In this document: positions 20,732-27,946 of the stretch, in pieces
Layout of the letters: each line of letters starts with the position of its first letter
Position numbering within the stretch: the first letter of the stretch is position 1
Assembly: GCA_045589955.1 (NCBI GenBank)
Contig: JAZNQD010000039.1
Location: forward strand, 1-37,237
DNA from: CAJGCS01 sp045589955
Lineage (GTDB): Bacteria > Bacillota_I > Bacilli_A > ML615J-28 > CAG-313
Length of the DNA: 37,237 nucleotides
Direction: 5' to 3'
Notes under the pieces: model-generated
Databases searched by the model: none
Told to the model about the DNA's origin: nothing
Seen by the model: the letters and a program-made list of their open reading frames with translations, nothing else
Position numbers and translations under genes: made by a program

Positions 20732-22510
20732 ATGAATATGACATGGGATTTAGATATTTTATATAAAGGATATGATGATCCAAAATATATTAATGATTTA
20801 GAAAAAGCAGAAGAGATGATAAAAAAGTTAAAATTAGCTTGTGATGAACTATCTCTTGAAAATGCAAAAGAGAGTATTGAAAATGAATTACTACTTGAAG
20901 AACAGTTCAATGCTTTAATATTAGAATTATACACTTACTCAAGTTTGAGAAGTTCAACTAATGTTAATGATACTGATGCATTAATGCAAATGGCTAAGCT
21001 TTCAATCATGCTTAATGAAACAGTTGGCTGTGGAGTAAAGTTTCAACAATTTTTACTTAAGGTTGATTTAGAAAAACTTGCCAAAGAAAGCGAAATAATT
21101 AAAGAATATTTATTTATTTTAAAAAATCAACAAGAAAGTGCTAGTCATATGCTAAGCGAAAAAGAAGAAATTCTTGCAAGTAAACTTAGCTTAGTTGGTT
21201 CTTCTGCATGGAGTGATGTTCAATCAAATCTTACTTCAAACTTAATGATTAAAGTTAAAGGTTTTAAAGAAAGAATGCCTTTGTCGGCTGTTCGTAATCT
21301 TGCTTATTCAAGTGATGCTAATGTGAGAAAGAATGCTTATTTAGCAGAGATTAAAGCATATAAAGAGGTTGATGCAAGTGTTGCAATGGCCCTTAACAAC
21401 ATCAAACGTGAAGTTAATATTATGATGCCTTTGCGTGGATATACTAGTGCCTTAGAAAAAACATTAAAACAATCACATATGTCATTAGAAACACTTAATG
21501 CAATGATTGATGCTATTAAAGAAGAAGCTCCACGTTTTAGAGATTATTTTAAACTTAAAGCCAAAGCACTAGGTCATAAAGGAAGTCTTCCTTTCTATGA
21601 TTTATTTGCACCGATTGGAGCGTTTACAAAACAATACTCGTTTGAAGATGCTAAAGAAGAAGTGCTATCTGTATATCGTTCATTTAGTGAATCTTTATAT
21701 CAAATGGGTAAAAAAGCATTTGAAAATCGTTGGATTGATGTTTTGCCTCACGAAGGAAAAGTTGGTGGAGCCTTCTGCGCTGGTTTAGATAATCATGTTG
21801 AAAGCCGAATTCTAACTAACTTTACAGGTTCTTTAAGTGATGTCCAAACATTAGCTCATGAACTAGGTCATGCCTATCATGGACAAGTAATTCAAGAAAA
21901 TGCGCCTCTTAATCGCGATTATCCGATGCCTCTTGCAGAAACAGCATCAATTCTATGTCAAACTCTAATGGCTAAGAAGATGATTAGTGAGATGGAAAAT
22001 CCAATGGAAAAACTAACTGTACTTGAAGTATCATTACAAGAGGATTCTCAATGTGTTATTGATATTCTGTCTCGTTACTTATTTGAAACTAGTGTACTTG
22101 AAACACCAGTTGAACAACCATTAAGCGCTGAAAACATGTGTGAATTAATGTTAAAAGCTCAAGATGAAAGTTATGGTGATGGTTTAGATAAGAAATATCG
22201 TCACCCTTATATGTGGTTATGTAAGGGACATTACTATAGTGCTGGATTAAACTTCTATAACTGGCCATATGCATTTGGTTTATTATATGGTAAAGGTTTA
22301 TATAAACAATATATTAAGAATAAAGAAGAATTTGTTAAAAACTATGACCAAATGTTAAGAAATACTGGTATGATGAGCGTCGAAGATGTTGCTAAAGCAA
22401 TGAATATTGATGTAACTAAAAAAGAATTTTGGATTGAAAGTTTAAAATTCATTGAAGAAGATATTGATGAGTTTGAAAAATTATTAAAAGAAGTAGGGAT
22501 GATTAAATAA
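20732..22510 (+). CDS. pepF: Oligoendopeptidase F-type M3 metallopeptidase
   Basis: A 592-residue zinc endopeptidase of family M3B, which degrades cytoplasmic oligopeptides. The zinc site is HELGH at residues 376-380 (within TLAHELGHAYHGQ), and the third ligand is in PLAETAS (Glu403). The N-terminal two thirds is the helical lobe that encloses the active site, including DVQSNLTSNLMIKVKGFKER and AVRNLAYSSDANVRKNAYLA, which are typical of PepF. The C-terminal part contains HPYMWLCKGHYYSAGLNFYN, with the conserved Tyr and His of the family. Length matches PepF (about 600). Its stop codon overlaps the start of the DUF362 gene (TAATG). Confidence 0.93.
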   Translation: MNMTWDLDILYKGYDDPKYINDLEKAEEMIKKLKLACDELSLENAKESIENELLLEEQFNALILELYTYSSLRSSTNVNDTDALMQMAKLSIMLNETVGCGVKFQQFLLKVDLEKLAKESEIIKEYLFILKNQQESASHMLSEKEEILASKLSLVGSSAWSDVQSNLTSNLMIKVKGFKERMPLSAVRNLAYSSDANVRKNAYLAEIKAYKEVDASVAMALNNIKREVNIMMPLRGYTSALEKTLKQSHMSLETLNAMIDAIKEEAPRFRDYFKLKAKALGHKGSLPFYDLFAPIGAFTKQYSFEDAKEEVLSVYRSFSESLYQMGKKAFENRWIDVLPHEGKVGGAFCAGLDNHVESRILTNFTGSLSDVQTLAHELGHAYHGQVIQENAPLNRDYPMPLAETASILCQTLMAKKMISEMENPMEKLTVLEVSLQEDSQCVIDILSRYLFETSVLETPVEQPLSAENMCELMLKAQDESYGDGLDKKYRHPYMWLCKGHYYSAGLNFYNWPYAFGLLYGKGLYKQYIKNKEEFVKNYDQMLRNTGMMSVEDVAKAMNIDVTKKEFWIESLKFIEEDIDEFEKLLKEVGMIK

Positions 22511-23370
22511 TGGCAAAAGTATATTTTACAAAGGAAATTACTAAAGAAGCAGTATTAAGATTATATGAGCATTTAAATGTTAAGTTAGGACAAAATGTTG
22601 CTATAAAACTACATTCAGGAGAACCGGGTAATCAAAATTTTATAGGTCCAGATTTCTTTAAACCGATTATTGATAAAGTTGGTGGAACTGTTGTTGAATG
22701 TAATACCGCATATGAGGGTAGAAGAAACACATCTGAAAAACACTTAGAAACACTTAAAGAGCATGGTTGGACAAAATTCTTTAAAGTTGATTTATTAGAT
22801 GAAAATGGTCCAGACTTAGAACTTGATATACCTGAAGGTAAAGTGATTAAGAAAAACTATATTGGTAAAAATATTGTAAAATATGATTCAATGTTAGTTC
22901 TTTCTCACTTTAAAGGACATCCAATGGGTGGATATGGGGGAGCTTTAAAACAATTATCGATTGGTGTTGCTTCTTCATATGGTAAAGCTTATATTCATGG
23001 TGCAGGAGATCCAAAAAAAATATGGACAGCTGATCATAACAGCTTCTTAGAGTCAATGGCTGATGCGTCAAAGTCAATTGTTGATTATTTTAAGGGTAAA
23101 ATTATATATATCAATGTAATGAAAAATATGTCAGTTGACTGCGATTGTTGTAGTGTAGCTGAAGACCCTTGTATGAAAGATATTGGGATTTTAATTTCTA
23201 CTGACCCTGTTGCGATTGATAAAGCATGCCTTAATTTAGTATATGCATCAAGCGATCCTGGTAAAGATCATTTAATTGAACGTATTGAATCAAGAAATGG
23301 TAAGTTAACGATTGAAGCAGCCTATGCTTTAGGAGTTGGCGATATTAATTATGAACTAATTGAATTATAA
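22510..23370 (+). CDS. DUF362-domain protein
   Basis: A 286-residue protein of the DUF362 family. Recognisable segments are QNVAIKLHSGEPGNQNFIGP, GGTVVECNTAYEGRRN, LSHFKGHPMGGYGGALKQLS and DCDCCSVAEDPCMKDIGILI followed by STDPVAIDKACL. Many family members carry extra 4Fe-4S ferredoxin modules. This one ends after the DUF362 core, and its only cysteine cluster is DCDCC...C. That cluster could still ligate a metal. ATG 22510 overlaps the pepF stop, so it is translated with pepF. The biochemical role is not established for the family, though an Fe-S or redox role is often assumed. Confidence 0.85.
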   Translation: MAKVYFTKEITKEAVLRLYEHLNVKLGQNVAIKLHSGEPGNQNFIGPDFFKPIIDKVGGTVVECNTAYEGRRNTSEKHLETLKEHGWTKFFKVDLLDENGPDLELDIPEGKVIKKNYIGKNIVKYDSMLVLSHFKGHPMGGYGGALKQLSIGVASSYGKAYIHGAGDPKKIWTADHNSFLESMADASKSIVDYFKGKIIYINVMKNMSVDCDCCSVAEDPCMKDIGILISTDPVAIDKACLNLVYASSDPGKDHLIERIESRNGKLTIEAAYALGVGDINYELIEL

Positions 23371-23405
23371 AAAAATATGTAGGTTCTTTGACCTACATAT
23401 TTTTT
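23371..23405. terminator. Bidirectional terminator between convergent genes
   Basis: A 14-bp stem AAAAATATGTAGGT (23371-23384) / ACCTACATATTTTT (23391-23404) with T runs on both strands. It contains the stop codon of the minus-strand membrane protein. Confidence 0.9.
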
Positions 23406-24130
23406 ATAGCTTTTTTGTTTCTTAAAAAGTATTGACCATTTTTGGCTAAAATTAACATAAAACTTGTAAAAGATAAAATGATTATCATTACAATTAACCA
23501 ATATATAACACCTATTTTATAGTCCATTATTGTTTCACCAGGTGTAATTTGTATCCAAGAGTTTTCTTTATAGTCTAAGAAGAAGTACGGGAAATCATCT
23601 CGAACAGTTTGACCATTTTTATACGATGGATATGTAACACCTAAATTAGAAACAATTAAGGTAAATACAAAATAATATAATGGGAAAATTAGGGAAATCG
23701 GTGTATTCCCAAAATGAATTGTTTCATTTGGATCATCTATAAACCAATCAATAATAGCAATAAGAGGAACAAATTGATGCATAACGATACTTGAATATGA
23801 AAGAACAACAGCTTGTTGCCCCTCATTTATTAAAACTGGAGTAAGGATAATTCCGAATACTACAAATGTTAAAGTAATCGAAGTTGTAGAAACAAGCTTT
23901 AGTCGTTTAATCCATTTTGGAGTTGTGATAAATTTACCAGATAGTTGTAATATATCATATATAGATATAATAGCCATTGTTATTAATACTAAAATATTAC
24001 TTTGAACAGTAAAAAAAGTTATTTCCCCAACATACTTATTAAAGAATGGTATTGGAAGATATGCAAGTGGGAATAAGATTAAACAAATTGCTCTAAAAAT
24101 TAAAATAATTATTGTTTTTGTTTTGTTCAT
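23393..24130 (-). CDS. Pr6Pr-type six-helix membrane protein
   Basis: A 245-residue polytopic membrane protein with six predicted helices, resembling the bacterial Pr6Pr group (distantly related to FAR-17a/AIG1 proteins). Supporting features are FFTVQSNILVLITMAI after the first helix, SSIVMHQFVPLIAIIDWFID with His and Asp-Trp in a central helix, and ISLIFPLYYFVFTLIVSNLG. The extracellular loop TYPSYKNGQTVRDDFPYFFL carries the (Y/F)PYxFLD-like motif typical of the group. In the mammalian relatives AIG1/ADTRP the conserved Thr/His hydrolyse FAHFA lipids, but this has not been shown for bacterial members. ATG 24130 follows AGAGGT at 7-nt spacing. Confidence 0.7.
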   Translation of the reverse strand: MNKTKTIIILIFRAICLILFPLAYLPIPFFNKYVGEITFFTVQSNILVLITMAIISIYDILQLSGKFITTPKWIKRLKLVSTTSITLTFVVFGIILTPVLINEGQQAVVLSYSSIVMHQFVPLIAIIDWFIDDPNETIHFGNTPISLIFPLYYFVFTLIVSNLGVTYPSYKNGQTVRDDFPYFFLDYKENSWIQITPGETIMDYKIGVIYWLIVMIIILSFTSFMLILAKNGQYFLRNKKAIKNM

Positions 24131-24246
24131 ACTATGACCTCTACTATAATAATTATAATATTCTAATTCTTATTTTATCACAAAAAAAATAAAAATGTTT
24201 ATTAGTTGATTTAAAAAAGCAATATTTTAATTAAACTTTAAAAATT

Positions 24247-24255
24247 TGTTATAAT
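24247..24255 (+). promoter_or_regulatory. Extended -10 promoter of the thioredoxin operon
   Basis: TGT precedes a perfect TATAAT (24250-24255). No strong -35 is present. GGAGGT lies 6 nt before ATG 24290. Confidence 0.6.
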
Positions 24256-24289
24256 ATAACTATAGATTAAAATAATATGGAGGTAGCAA

Positions 24290-24601
24290 ATGAAACAAAT
24301 TAGAGAAAGTGAATTTCAAAAAGAAGTATTAGAATTTGAAGGAATTGTTCTTGTTGATGTATTTACAGAATGGTGTGGATATTGTCATATGTTAACACCT
24401 GAATTAGAGGAAGCACAAGAAGAACTTCCAAACTTAAAGATTGTTAAGATTGATGCAGAAAAGACTGTAAACTTTGCCCGTGACTATAATATTCAATTTT
24501 ATCCTGAAATGTTAATTTTTAAAAATGGTCAATTAGTTGGTAATATTGATGGCTATGTAAAAAGCAATGTTATTATTGAAACAATCAAGGAGTATATGTA
24601 A
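24290..24601 (+). CDS. Thioredoxin with WCGYC active site
   Basis: A 103-residue single-domain thioredoxin. The redox motif is WCGYC (28-32) instead of the canonical WCGPC. Position X2 of the CXXC motif is Tyr, which should change the redox potential towards a more oxidising protein. Strand order and the cis-proline region (NIQFYPEMLIFKNGQLVG) are standard. Its TAA stop overlaps the start of the next gene (TAATG), which encodes a ferredoxin:thioredoxin reductase catalytic-chain homologue. That enzyme is the likely electron donor for this thioredoxin. Confidence 0.92.
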   Translation: MKQIRESEFQKEVLEFEGIVLVDVFTEWCGYCHMLTPELEEAQEELPNLKIVKIDAEKTVNFARDYNIQFYPEMLIFKNGQLVGNIDGYVKSNVIIETIKEYM

Positions 24602-24822
24602 TGAAAGGTTATCGATTAAACCCTAACCGTGATTTTGTAAACCGCATCATTGAAGGAATTCATCGTAGAGAAGGACATTGCCCTTGTCGAAAAGATGTTA
24701 ATGAAGAAACGCTTTGTCCTTGTGATGAGTTTATAAAAACAGGCATTTGTCGTTGTGGTCTTTTTATTAAAGAAGAAGATGTTAGTAAATTTATGCCAAA
24801 GACAAGTGAAGAAACAAAGTAG
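24601..24822 (+). CDS. Ferredoxin:thioredoxin reductase catalytic-subunit-like protein
   Basis: A 73-residue protein with six cysteines in the pattern CPC (27-29), CPC (39-41), CRC (50-52). The spacing is 9 residues between the first two motifs and 8 between the last two. This resembles the FTR beta chain (CPC-x16-CPC-x8-CHC), which has a 4Fe-4S cluster and an adjacent redox disulfide. The first interval is shorter than in the cyanobacterial enzyme and the His of CHC is Arg. No variable (alpha) subunit is nearby, as in other non-photosynthetic bacteria and archaea. Co-translation with a thioredoxin supports a ferredoxin-driven thioredoxin reduction path. Confidence 0.85.
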   Translation: MKGYRLNPNRDFVNRIIEGIHRREGHCPCRKDVNEETLCPCDEFIKTGICRCGLFIKEEDVSKFMPKTSEETK

Positions 24823-24851
24823 TAGAATTTTTAACTAATGTAGGTGAGAAA

Positions 24852-25607
24852 ATGATTGTACTAGTAGATATTGGTAATACAAATATTGTGATTGGTATTG
24901 CTAAAGATAATGAAATTGTTGATACTTATCGCATTTCAACTGATGCATCTTTAACTTCTGATGAGTATGCGGGTAAGTTAAAAGGTTTTGGAATTGATAA
25001 AAAAGATGTAGAAGGTGTTGCAATTTCTTCCGTTGTCCCACAACTGGATCATGTGTTTGAAAACTTATTTCAAAAATATTATGATAAAAAAGCTTTGGTT
25101 GTTGCATCGGGAGTTAAGAGTGGATTAAAACTTAAAATTGATAATCAAAAACAATTAGGAGCTGATTTGCTTTGTGATTGTGTTGGTGCATATGAAAAAT
25201 ATCCCGGTAATTTGCTTGTAGTTGATTTGGGAACTGCAACAAAATTACTTGCTGTTAATAAGAATAAAGAGTACTTAGGCGGTGCAATTGCGCCAGGAAT
25301 ATTAGGTTCGCTAAATAGTTTAGTTGCTTCAGCAGCAAAACTATCAAACATTAATCTAGCCATTCCTCCTAAGGTAATTGAAACAGAAACAACAAGATGT
25401 ATTCAAAGTGGTGCACTAGTTGGCCATGCTTGCATGATAAATGGCTTATTAACTAAGATGAAAAAGGAGTTAAATTCGAACGATGTTAAGGTAATCTTAA
25501 CTGGTGGTATTTCATATTTAATTAAAGATTTAATTGAACATGAATATTATTATGAACCAAATATCTTGTTAGAAGGGTTATTAAATATTTATAATAAGAA
25601 CATATAA
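24852..25607 (+). CDS. coaX: Type III pantothenate kinase
   Basis: A 251-residue ASKHA-fold kinase that phosphorylates pantothenate in the first step of CoA synthesis. The phosphate-1 motif is VLVDIGNTNIVIGI (Asp6), the phosphate-2 motif is LVVDLGTATKLLAV, and GGAIAPGILGSLNSL precedes the adenosine region VILTGGISYLI. Length fits CoaX. AGGTGAG precedes ATG 24852. It lies 29 bp after the FTR-like gene and probably shares its transcript. Confidence 0.96.
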   Translation: MIVLVDIGNTNIVIGIAKDNEIVDTYRISTDASLTSDEYAGKLKGFGIDKKDVEGVAISSVVPQLDHVFENLFQKYYDKKALVVASGVKSGLKLKIDNQKQLGADLLCDCVGAYEKYPGNLLVVDLGTATKLLAVNKNKEYLGGAIAPGILGSLNSLVASAAKLSNINLAIPPKVIETETTRCIQSGALVGHACMINGLLTKMKKELNSNDVKVILTGGISYLIKDLIEHEYYYEPNILLEGLLNIYNKNI

Positions 25608-25642
25608 CTTGTATATTAATAATATAATTTAGTGGTGATTTT

Positions 25643-26008
25643 ATGCAAAAAGATGCGAGTACTATACCACTAATGTTCATTCAAACTATCTCAAATATTA
25701 AAGAAGATTGTCCTAATCAATCGTATTTTGATTCTCGATTTCAAGTTAAGAAAGTCGAAAACGAAGATAAAAAACCTTCTTTAAATGATACTTTGGCGAT
25801 TAAAGATGACGTTTTAGAAAGAGTGAAAATTATTAAAAATGCTCTTTCAAAAAAGATGAAAGTGGTTTGTGAAATTACTCTTGATGATGATCAAATATTA
25901 GTTGGAAATATCTGTAATATAAATGATGATTCTTTTTTGTTAGATGAAAAGAAAATATATTTAAATAATGTTCTAGAAATAAATATTCAAACCTTATCTT
26001 ACACATAG
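25643..26008 (+). CDS. Possible CotO-like spore coat protein
   Basis: A 121-residue protein. The N-terminal 60 residues are polar and probably disordered. The C-terminal 55 residues (VKIIKNALSKKMKVVCEITL, then GNICNINDDSFLLD and YLNNVLEINIQ) form a small beta domain. This resembles the conserved C-terminal part of Bacillus CotO, where a similar short region follows a variable acidic one. The neighbour, convergent across a terminator, is a CotZ-type coat gene, and cotO and cotZ are also neighbours in Bacillus subtilis. A SigE-like arrangement (ATA, 16 bp, AATATAAT at 25602-25628) precedes it. Each piece of evidence is weak alone. No catalytic motif is visible. Confidence 0.45.
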   Translation: MQKDASTIPLMFIQTISNIKEDCPNQSYFDSRFQVKKVENEDKKPSLNDTLAIKDDVLERVKIIKNALSKKMKVVCEITLDDDQILVGNICNINDDSFLLDEKKIYLNNVLEINIQTLSYT

Positions 26009-26028
26009 GAAAAAATCGTCAAATAAAA

Positions 26029-26053
26029 ACGCTGGATAACCAGCGTATTTTTT
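26029..26053 (+). terminator. Terminator after the CotO-like gene
   Basis: A 7-bp stem ACGCTGG (26029-26035) / CCAGCGT (26040-26046), loop ATAA, followed by ATTTTTTT. Confidence 0.8.
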
Positions 26054-26074
26054 AAAAATGAGTTTAATAGCTTG

Positions 26075-26103
26075 ATATGTAGCTGCTTAAAGCAGCTACA
26101 TAT
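26075..26103 (-). terminator. Hairpin directly after cotZ
   Basis: A perfect 12-bp stem ATATGTAGCTGC (26075-26086) / GCAGCTACATAT (26092-26103) with loop TTAAA. It begins one base after the minus-strand stop codon. The T tail on the minus strand is poor, so it may act as a 3' stability element more than a classical terminator. Confidence 0.55.
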
Positions 26104-26104
26104 T

Positions 26105-26515
26105 TTATGCTTCAATCAAACAATTACAATTTGAGAAGTTGCAATTAATAGGATTAAAACATTGTACACAACAAATACAGTTAATATTAACAACAATTGT
26201 GTAGTTAGTGCAACTTAAAACTCCATTATCTAAAATTAATAATCTTAAAACAACTGTTTCGTTTCCTCTAACTTCTTCCACACGGAAATATTCAGTTGTT
26301 TCATTTGTTAGGCCAACATTAACCTCAAATAGATTAGCATCTAGATAAATAGAAATTGGTTTCGTATTATACATTGCAGACATCAAACATGATTCACATA
26401 AAGCATTAGCATTATTTATTAATGCTTCTTTTTGCATTTGATCAATCTTTTTTAATAAACCTAAAATGCTACTTGCATTTTGTTGCGTTGTGGTAATAGT
26501 TTGTGAACAAGCCAT
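26105..26515 (-). CDS. CotZ/CotY/ExsY-like spore coat protein
   Basis: A 136-residue cysteine-rich protein of the CotY/CotZ/ExsY family, which self-assembles into the crust or exosporium layer of spores through disulfides. The diagnostic segment is TEYFRVEEVRGNETVVLRLL, comparable to the FFRVExxxxxxATLRLL signature of CotZ. CESCLMSAMYNTKPISIYLD corresponds to the CxxCxxxL...TxPFxLY region. The C-terminus is a Cys run (NINCICCVQCFNPINCNFSN) typical of crust proteins. GAGGTG precedes ATG 26515. A putative SigK-type promoter lies at 26538-26565. It is downstream of uppP on the same strand and separated by 40 bp. Confidence 0.85.
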   Translation of the reverse strand: MACSQTITTTQQNASSILGLLKKIDQMQKEALINNANALCESCLMSAMYNTKPISIYLDANLFEVNVGLTNETTEYFRVEEVRGNETVVLRLLILDNGVLSCTNYTIVVNINCICCVQCFNPINCNFSNCNCLIEA

Positions 26516-26537
26516 TAAAGCACCTCACTTTCACTAT

Positions 26538-26565
26538 TACATTATGATAATAATATTAAAATTGT
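26538..26565 (-). promoter_or_regulatory. Putative SigK (or SigE)-type sporulation promoter for cotZ
   Basis: On the minus strand ACA (26565-26563), a 16-bp spacer and CATAATGTA (26546-26538). This fits the mother-cell SigK consensus AC / CATAnnnTA and partly SigE. A late mother-cell promoter is what a CotZ-type gene should have. The AT-rich context makes chance matches possible. Confidence 0.45.
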
Positions 26566-27395
26566 ATAGGTAGAAATAATAAAAGATTAGTAGTTAATAA
26601 AAATAATCCAAGAAGAAAGGTATAGATGGAAAAGAAATAGATACTTCTTTTAGAAAGGATTTTCTGAAATAAATTAATACTCCATAAAGTACTTACAAAA
26701 GTAATACCAAAAATAATTAATAAAGTAACAATATCTTGGTTTTTAACAAAAGAAATAATATCAAAACTAAAAAAAGAAAGAATTAATGACCCGATGCTTG
26801 CAATTAGGTAAAGAAAAAAAGAAAAATCAAACAAACTGTTTAGGTGAATATTTCTTGTAACTCCCGAAAAGAAAGTCGATCCACTTCTACTAATTCCCGG
26901 AAAAATTGCTAAACCTTGAAATACGCCGATAATAAGGCTATCTAAATAAGATATTTCATCACTAAAAATCTTTTTCTTATTTAACATTTGAAATATTCCA
27001 AATAGCATTAAACTTGTTATAAGTAGAAAAATACCAATAAGTAATGTACTTGAAAAGAAAATATCGATTATGTCCTTGAATAAAAAACCGGTAATAGCAA
27101 TAGGAATGCTAGCAATCAACAACTTTATAAGAAATGTTCTATTTAAATGTGGATATTTTGCATTTTTATTTGTAATCGAATTCTTAATTAAGTAATAAAT
27201 CTTTTTACGAAAAAATGTTCCAATCGCAAGACATGATGCAAAATTAATTATAATTTCAATATTGATATTTAATGTACTAATATTTAATAATTTTTGGAAA
27301 ATAATCATATGTGCACTAGAAGAAATTGGAAGAGGTTCAGTCACACCCTGAACAAATCCAATTAATGCCATTTTTAATAAATATATTATATTCAT
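26556..27395 (-). CDS. uppP: Undecaprenyl-diphosphatase (BacA/UppP)
   Basis: A 279-residue polytopic membrane enzyme that dephosphorylates undecaprenyl pyrophosphate, recycling the lipid carrier for cell-wall synthesis and giving bacitracin resistance. Motif 1 is GFVQGVTEPLPISSSAH (13-29), with the catalytic Glu20 and His29. Motif 2 is FPGISRSGST (165-174), with Ser and Arg170. Length matches UppP. The start ATG 27395 has only a GGTGAT-type binding site. Confidence 0.95.
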   Translation of the reverse strand: MNIIYLLKMALIGFVQGVTEPLPISSSAHMIIFQKLLNISTLNINIEIIINFASCLAIGTFFRKKIYYLIKNSITNKNAKYPHLNRTFLIKLLIASIPIAITGFLFKDIIDIFFSSTLLIGIFLLITSLMLFGIFQMLNKKKIFSDEISYLDSLIIGVFQGLAIFPGISRSGSTFFSGVTRNIHLNSLFDFSFFLYLIASIGSLILSFFSFDIISFVKNQDIVTLLIIFGITFVSTLWSINLFQKILSKRSIYFFSIYTFLLGLFLLTTNLLLFLPIQF

Positions 27396-27449
27396 ATAAT
27401 CACCATTAAAGTATATGAGATTTTGAATTATAATTATTATATTTTTTAG

Positions 27450-27478
27450 TTGATAAAAATTGAATAATATAGTATAAT
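27450..27478 (+). promoter_or_regulatory. Consensus promoter of the EIIB-like membrane protein gene
   Basis: TTGATA (27450-27455), a 17-bp spacer and TATAAT (27473-27478), 11 of 12 consensus bases. AAAGGAG lies before ATG 27505. Confidence 0.8.
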
Positions 27479-27504
27479 AACCACATATAAAGGAGAATCA
27501 AATT

Positions 27505-27894
27505 ATGAATTTATTATTAAGTACATTTAGATTCCTAGAAAGTAATACAAATCATTCAGAAGAACTAGCTAAACTAGCTTTCATTATTGCAGGTATATGC
27601 TTCTTAGTTCCAATTGTTGTTTTATCAATTATTGTTGTAATTAAGAAAATCATTAAAATTGCTAGAAAAACAAAGAAACCTGCAAAACCTAATCTATCTA
27701 AAGATGCATTCCTTGCTTTGTTTGGTAAAGATAATGTGTTATCTGTTGATACAGTTATGACGAGAGTTATTGTAGAAGTTAAGGATGTTGATTTAGTTAA
27801 TTTCGAAGAATTAAAGAAATTAAATATCGGAATATTAATTACAGGTAATGTAGTAAAATGCTCTTCAGAAGAGTATGCCAATTTATTTAGATAA
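27505..27894 (+). CDS. Membrane-anchored EIIB-like domain lacking the phosphorylation cysteine
   Basis: A 129-residue protein. A transmembrane helix (residues 24-46) and a basic linker (KKIIKIARKTKKPAKP) lead to a cytoplasmic domain at 62-129. This resembles the glucose-type PTS IIB fold: DAFLALFGKDNVLSVDTVMT, RVIVEVKDVDLVNFEELKKL and ILITGNVVKCSSEE, compared with GGKENIxxVDACxTRLRVxVKD in PTS IIB. In IIB the phosphoryl-accepting Cys follows D-A; here the segment reads VDTVMTR, so that cysteine is replaced by Val. The domain cannot carry phosphate in the normal way and is probably a structural or sensory derivative. It has a strong promoter of its own. Confidence 0.8.
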   Translation: MNLLLSTFRFLESNTNHSEELAKLAFIIAGICFLVPIVVLSIIVVIKKIIKIARKTKKPAKPNLSKDAFLALFGKDNVLSVDTVMTRVIVEVKDVDLVNFEELKKLNIGILITGNVVKCSSEEYANLFR

Positions 27895-27898
27895 TAAT

Positions 27899-27925
27899 AA
27901 GACCTATTGCCTGTGCATAGGTCTT
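27899..27925 (+). terminator. Hairpin between the EIIB-like gene and pepV
   Basis: A 9-bp stem AAGACCTAT (27899-27907) / ATAGGTCTT (27917-27925) with a 9-nt loop and only a weak T tail. It may be an attenuator or partial terminator, with pepV partly transcribed from upstream. Confidence 0.5.
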
Positions 27926-27946
27926 AATTGCTATTAGGAGGAAATT

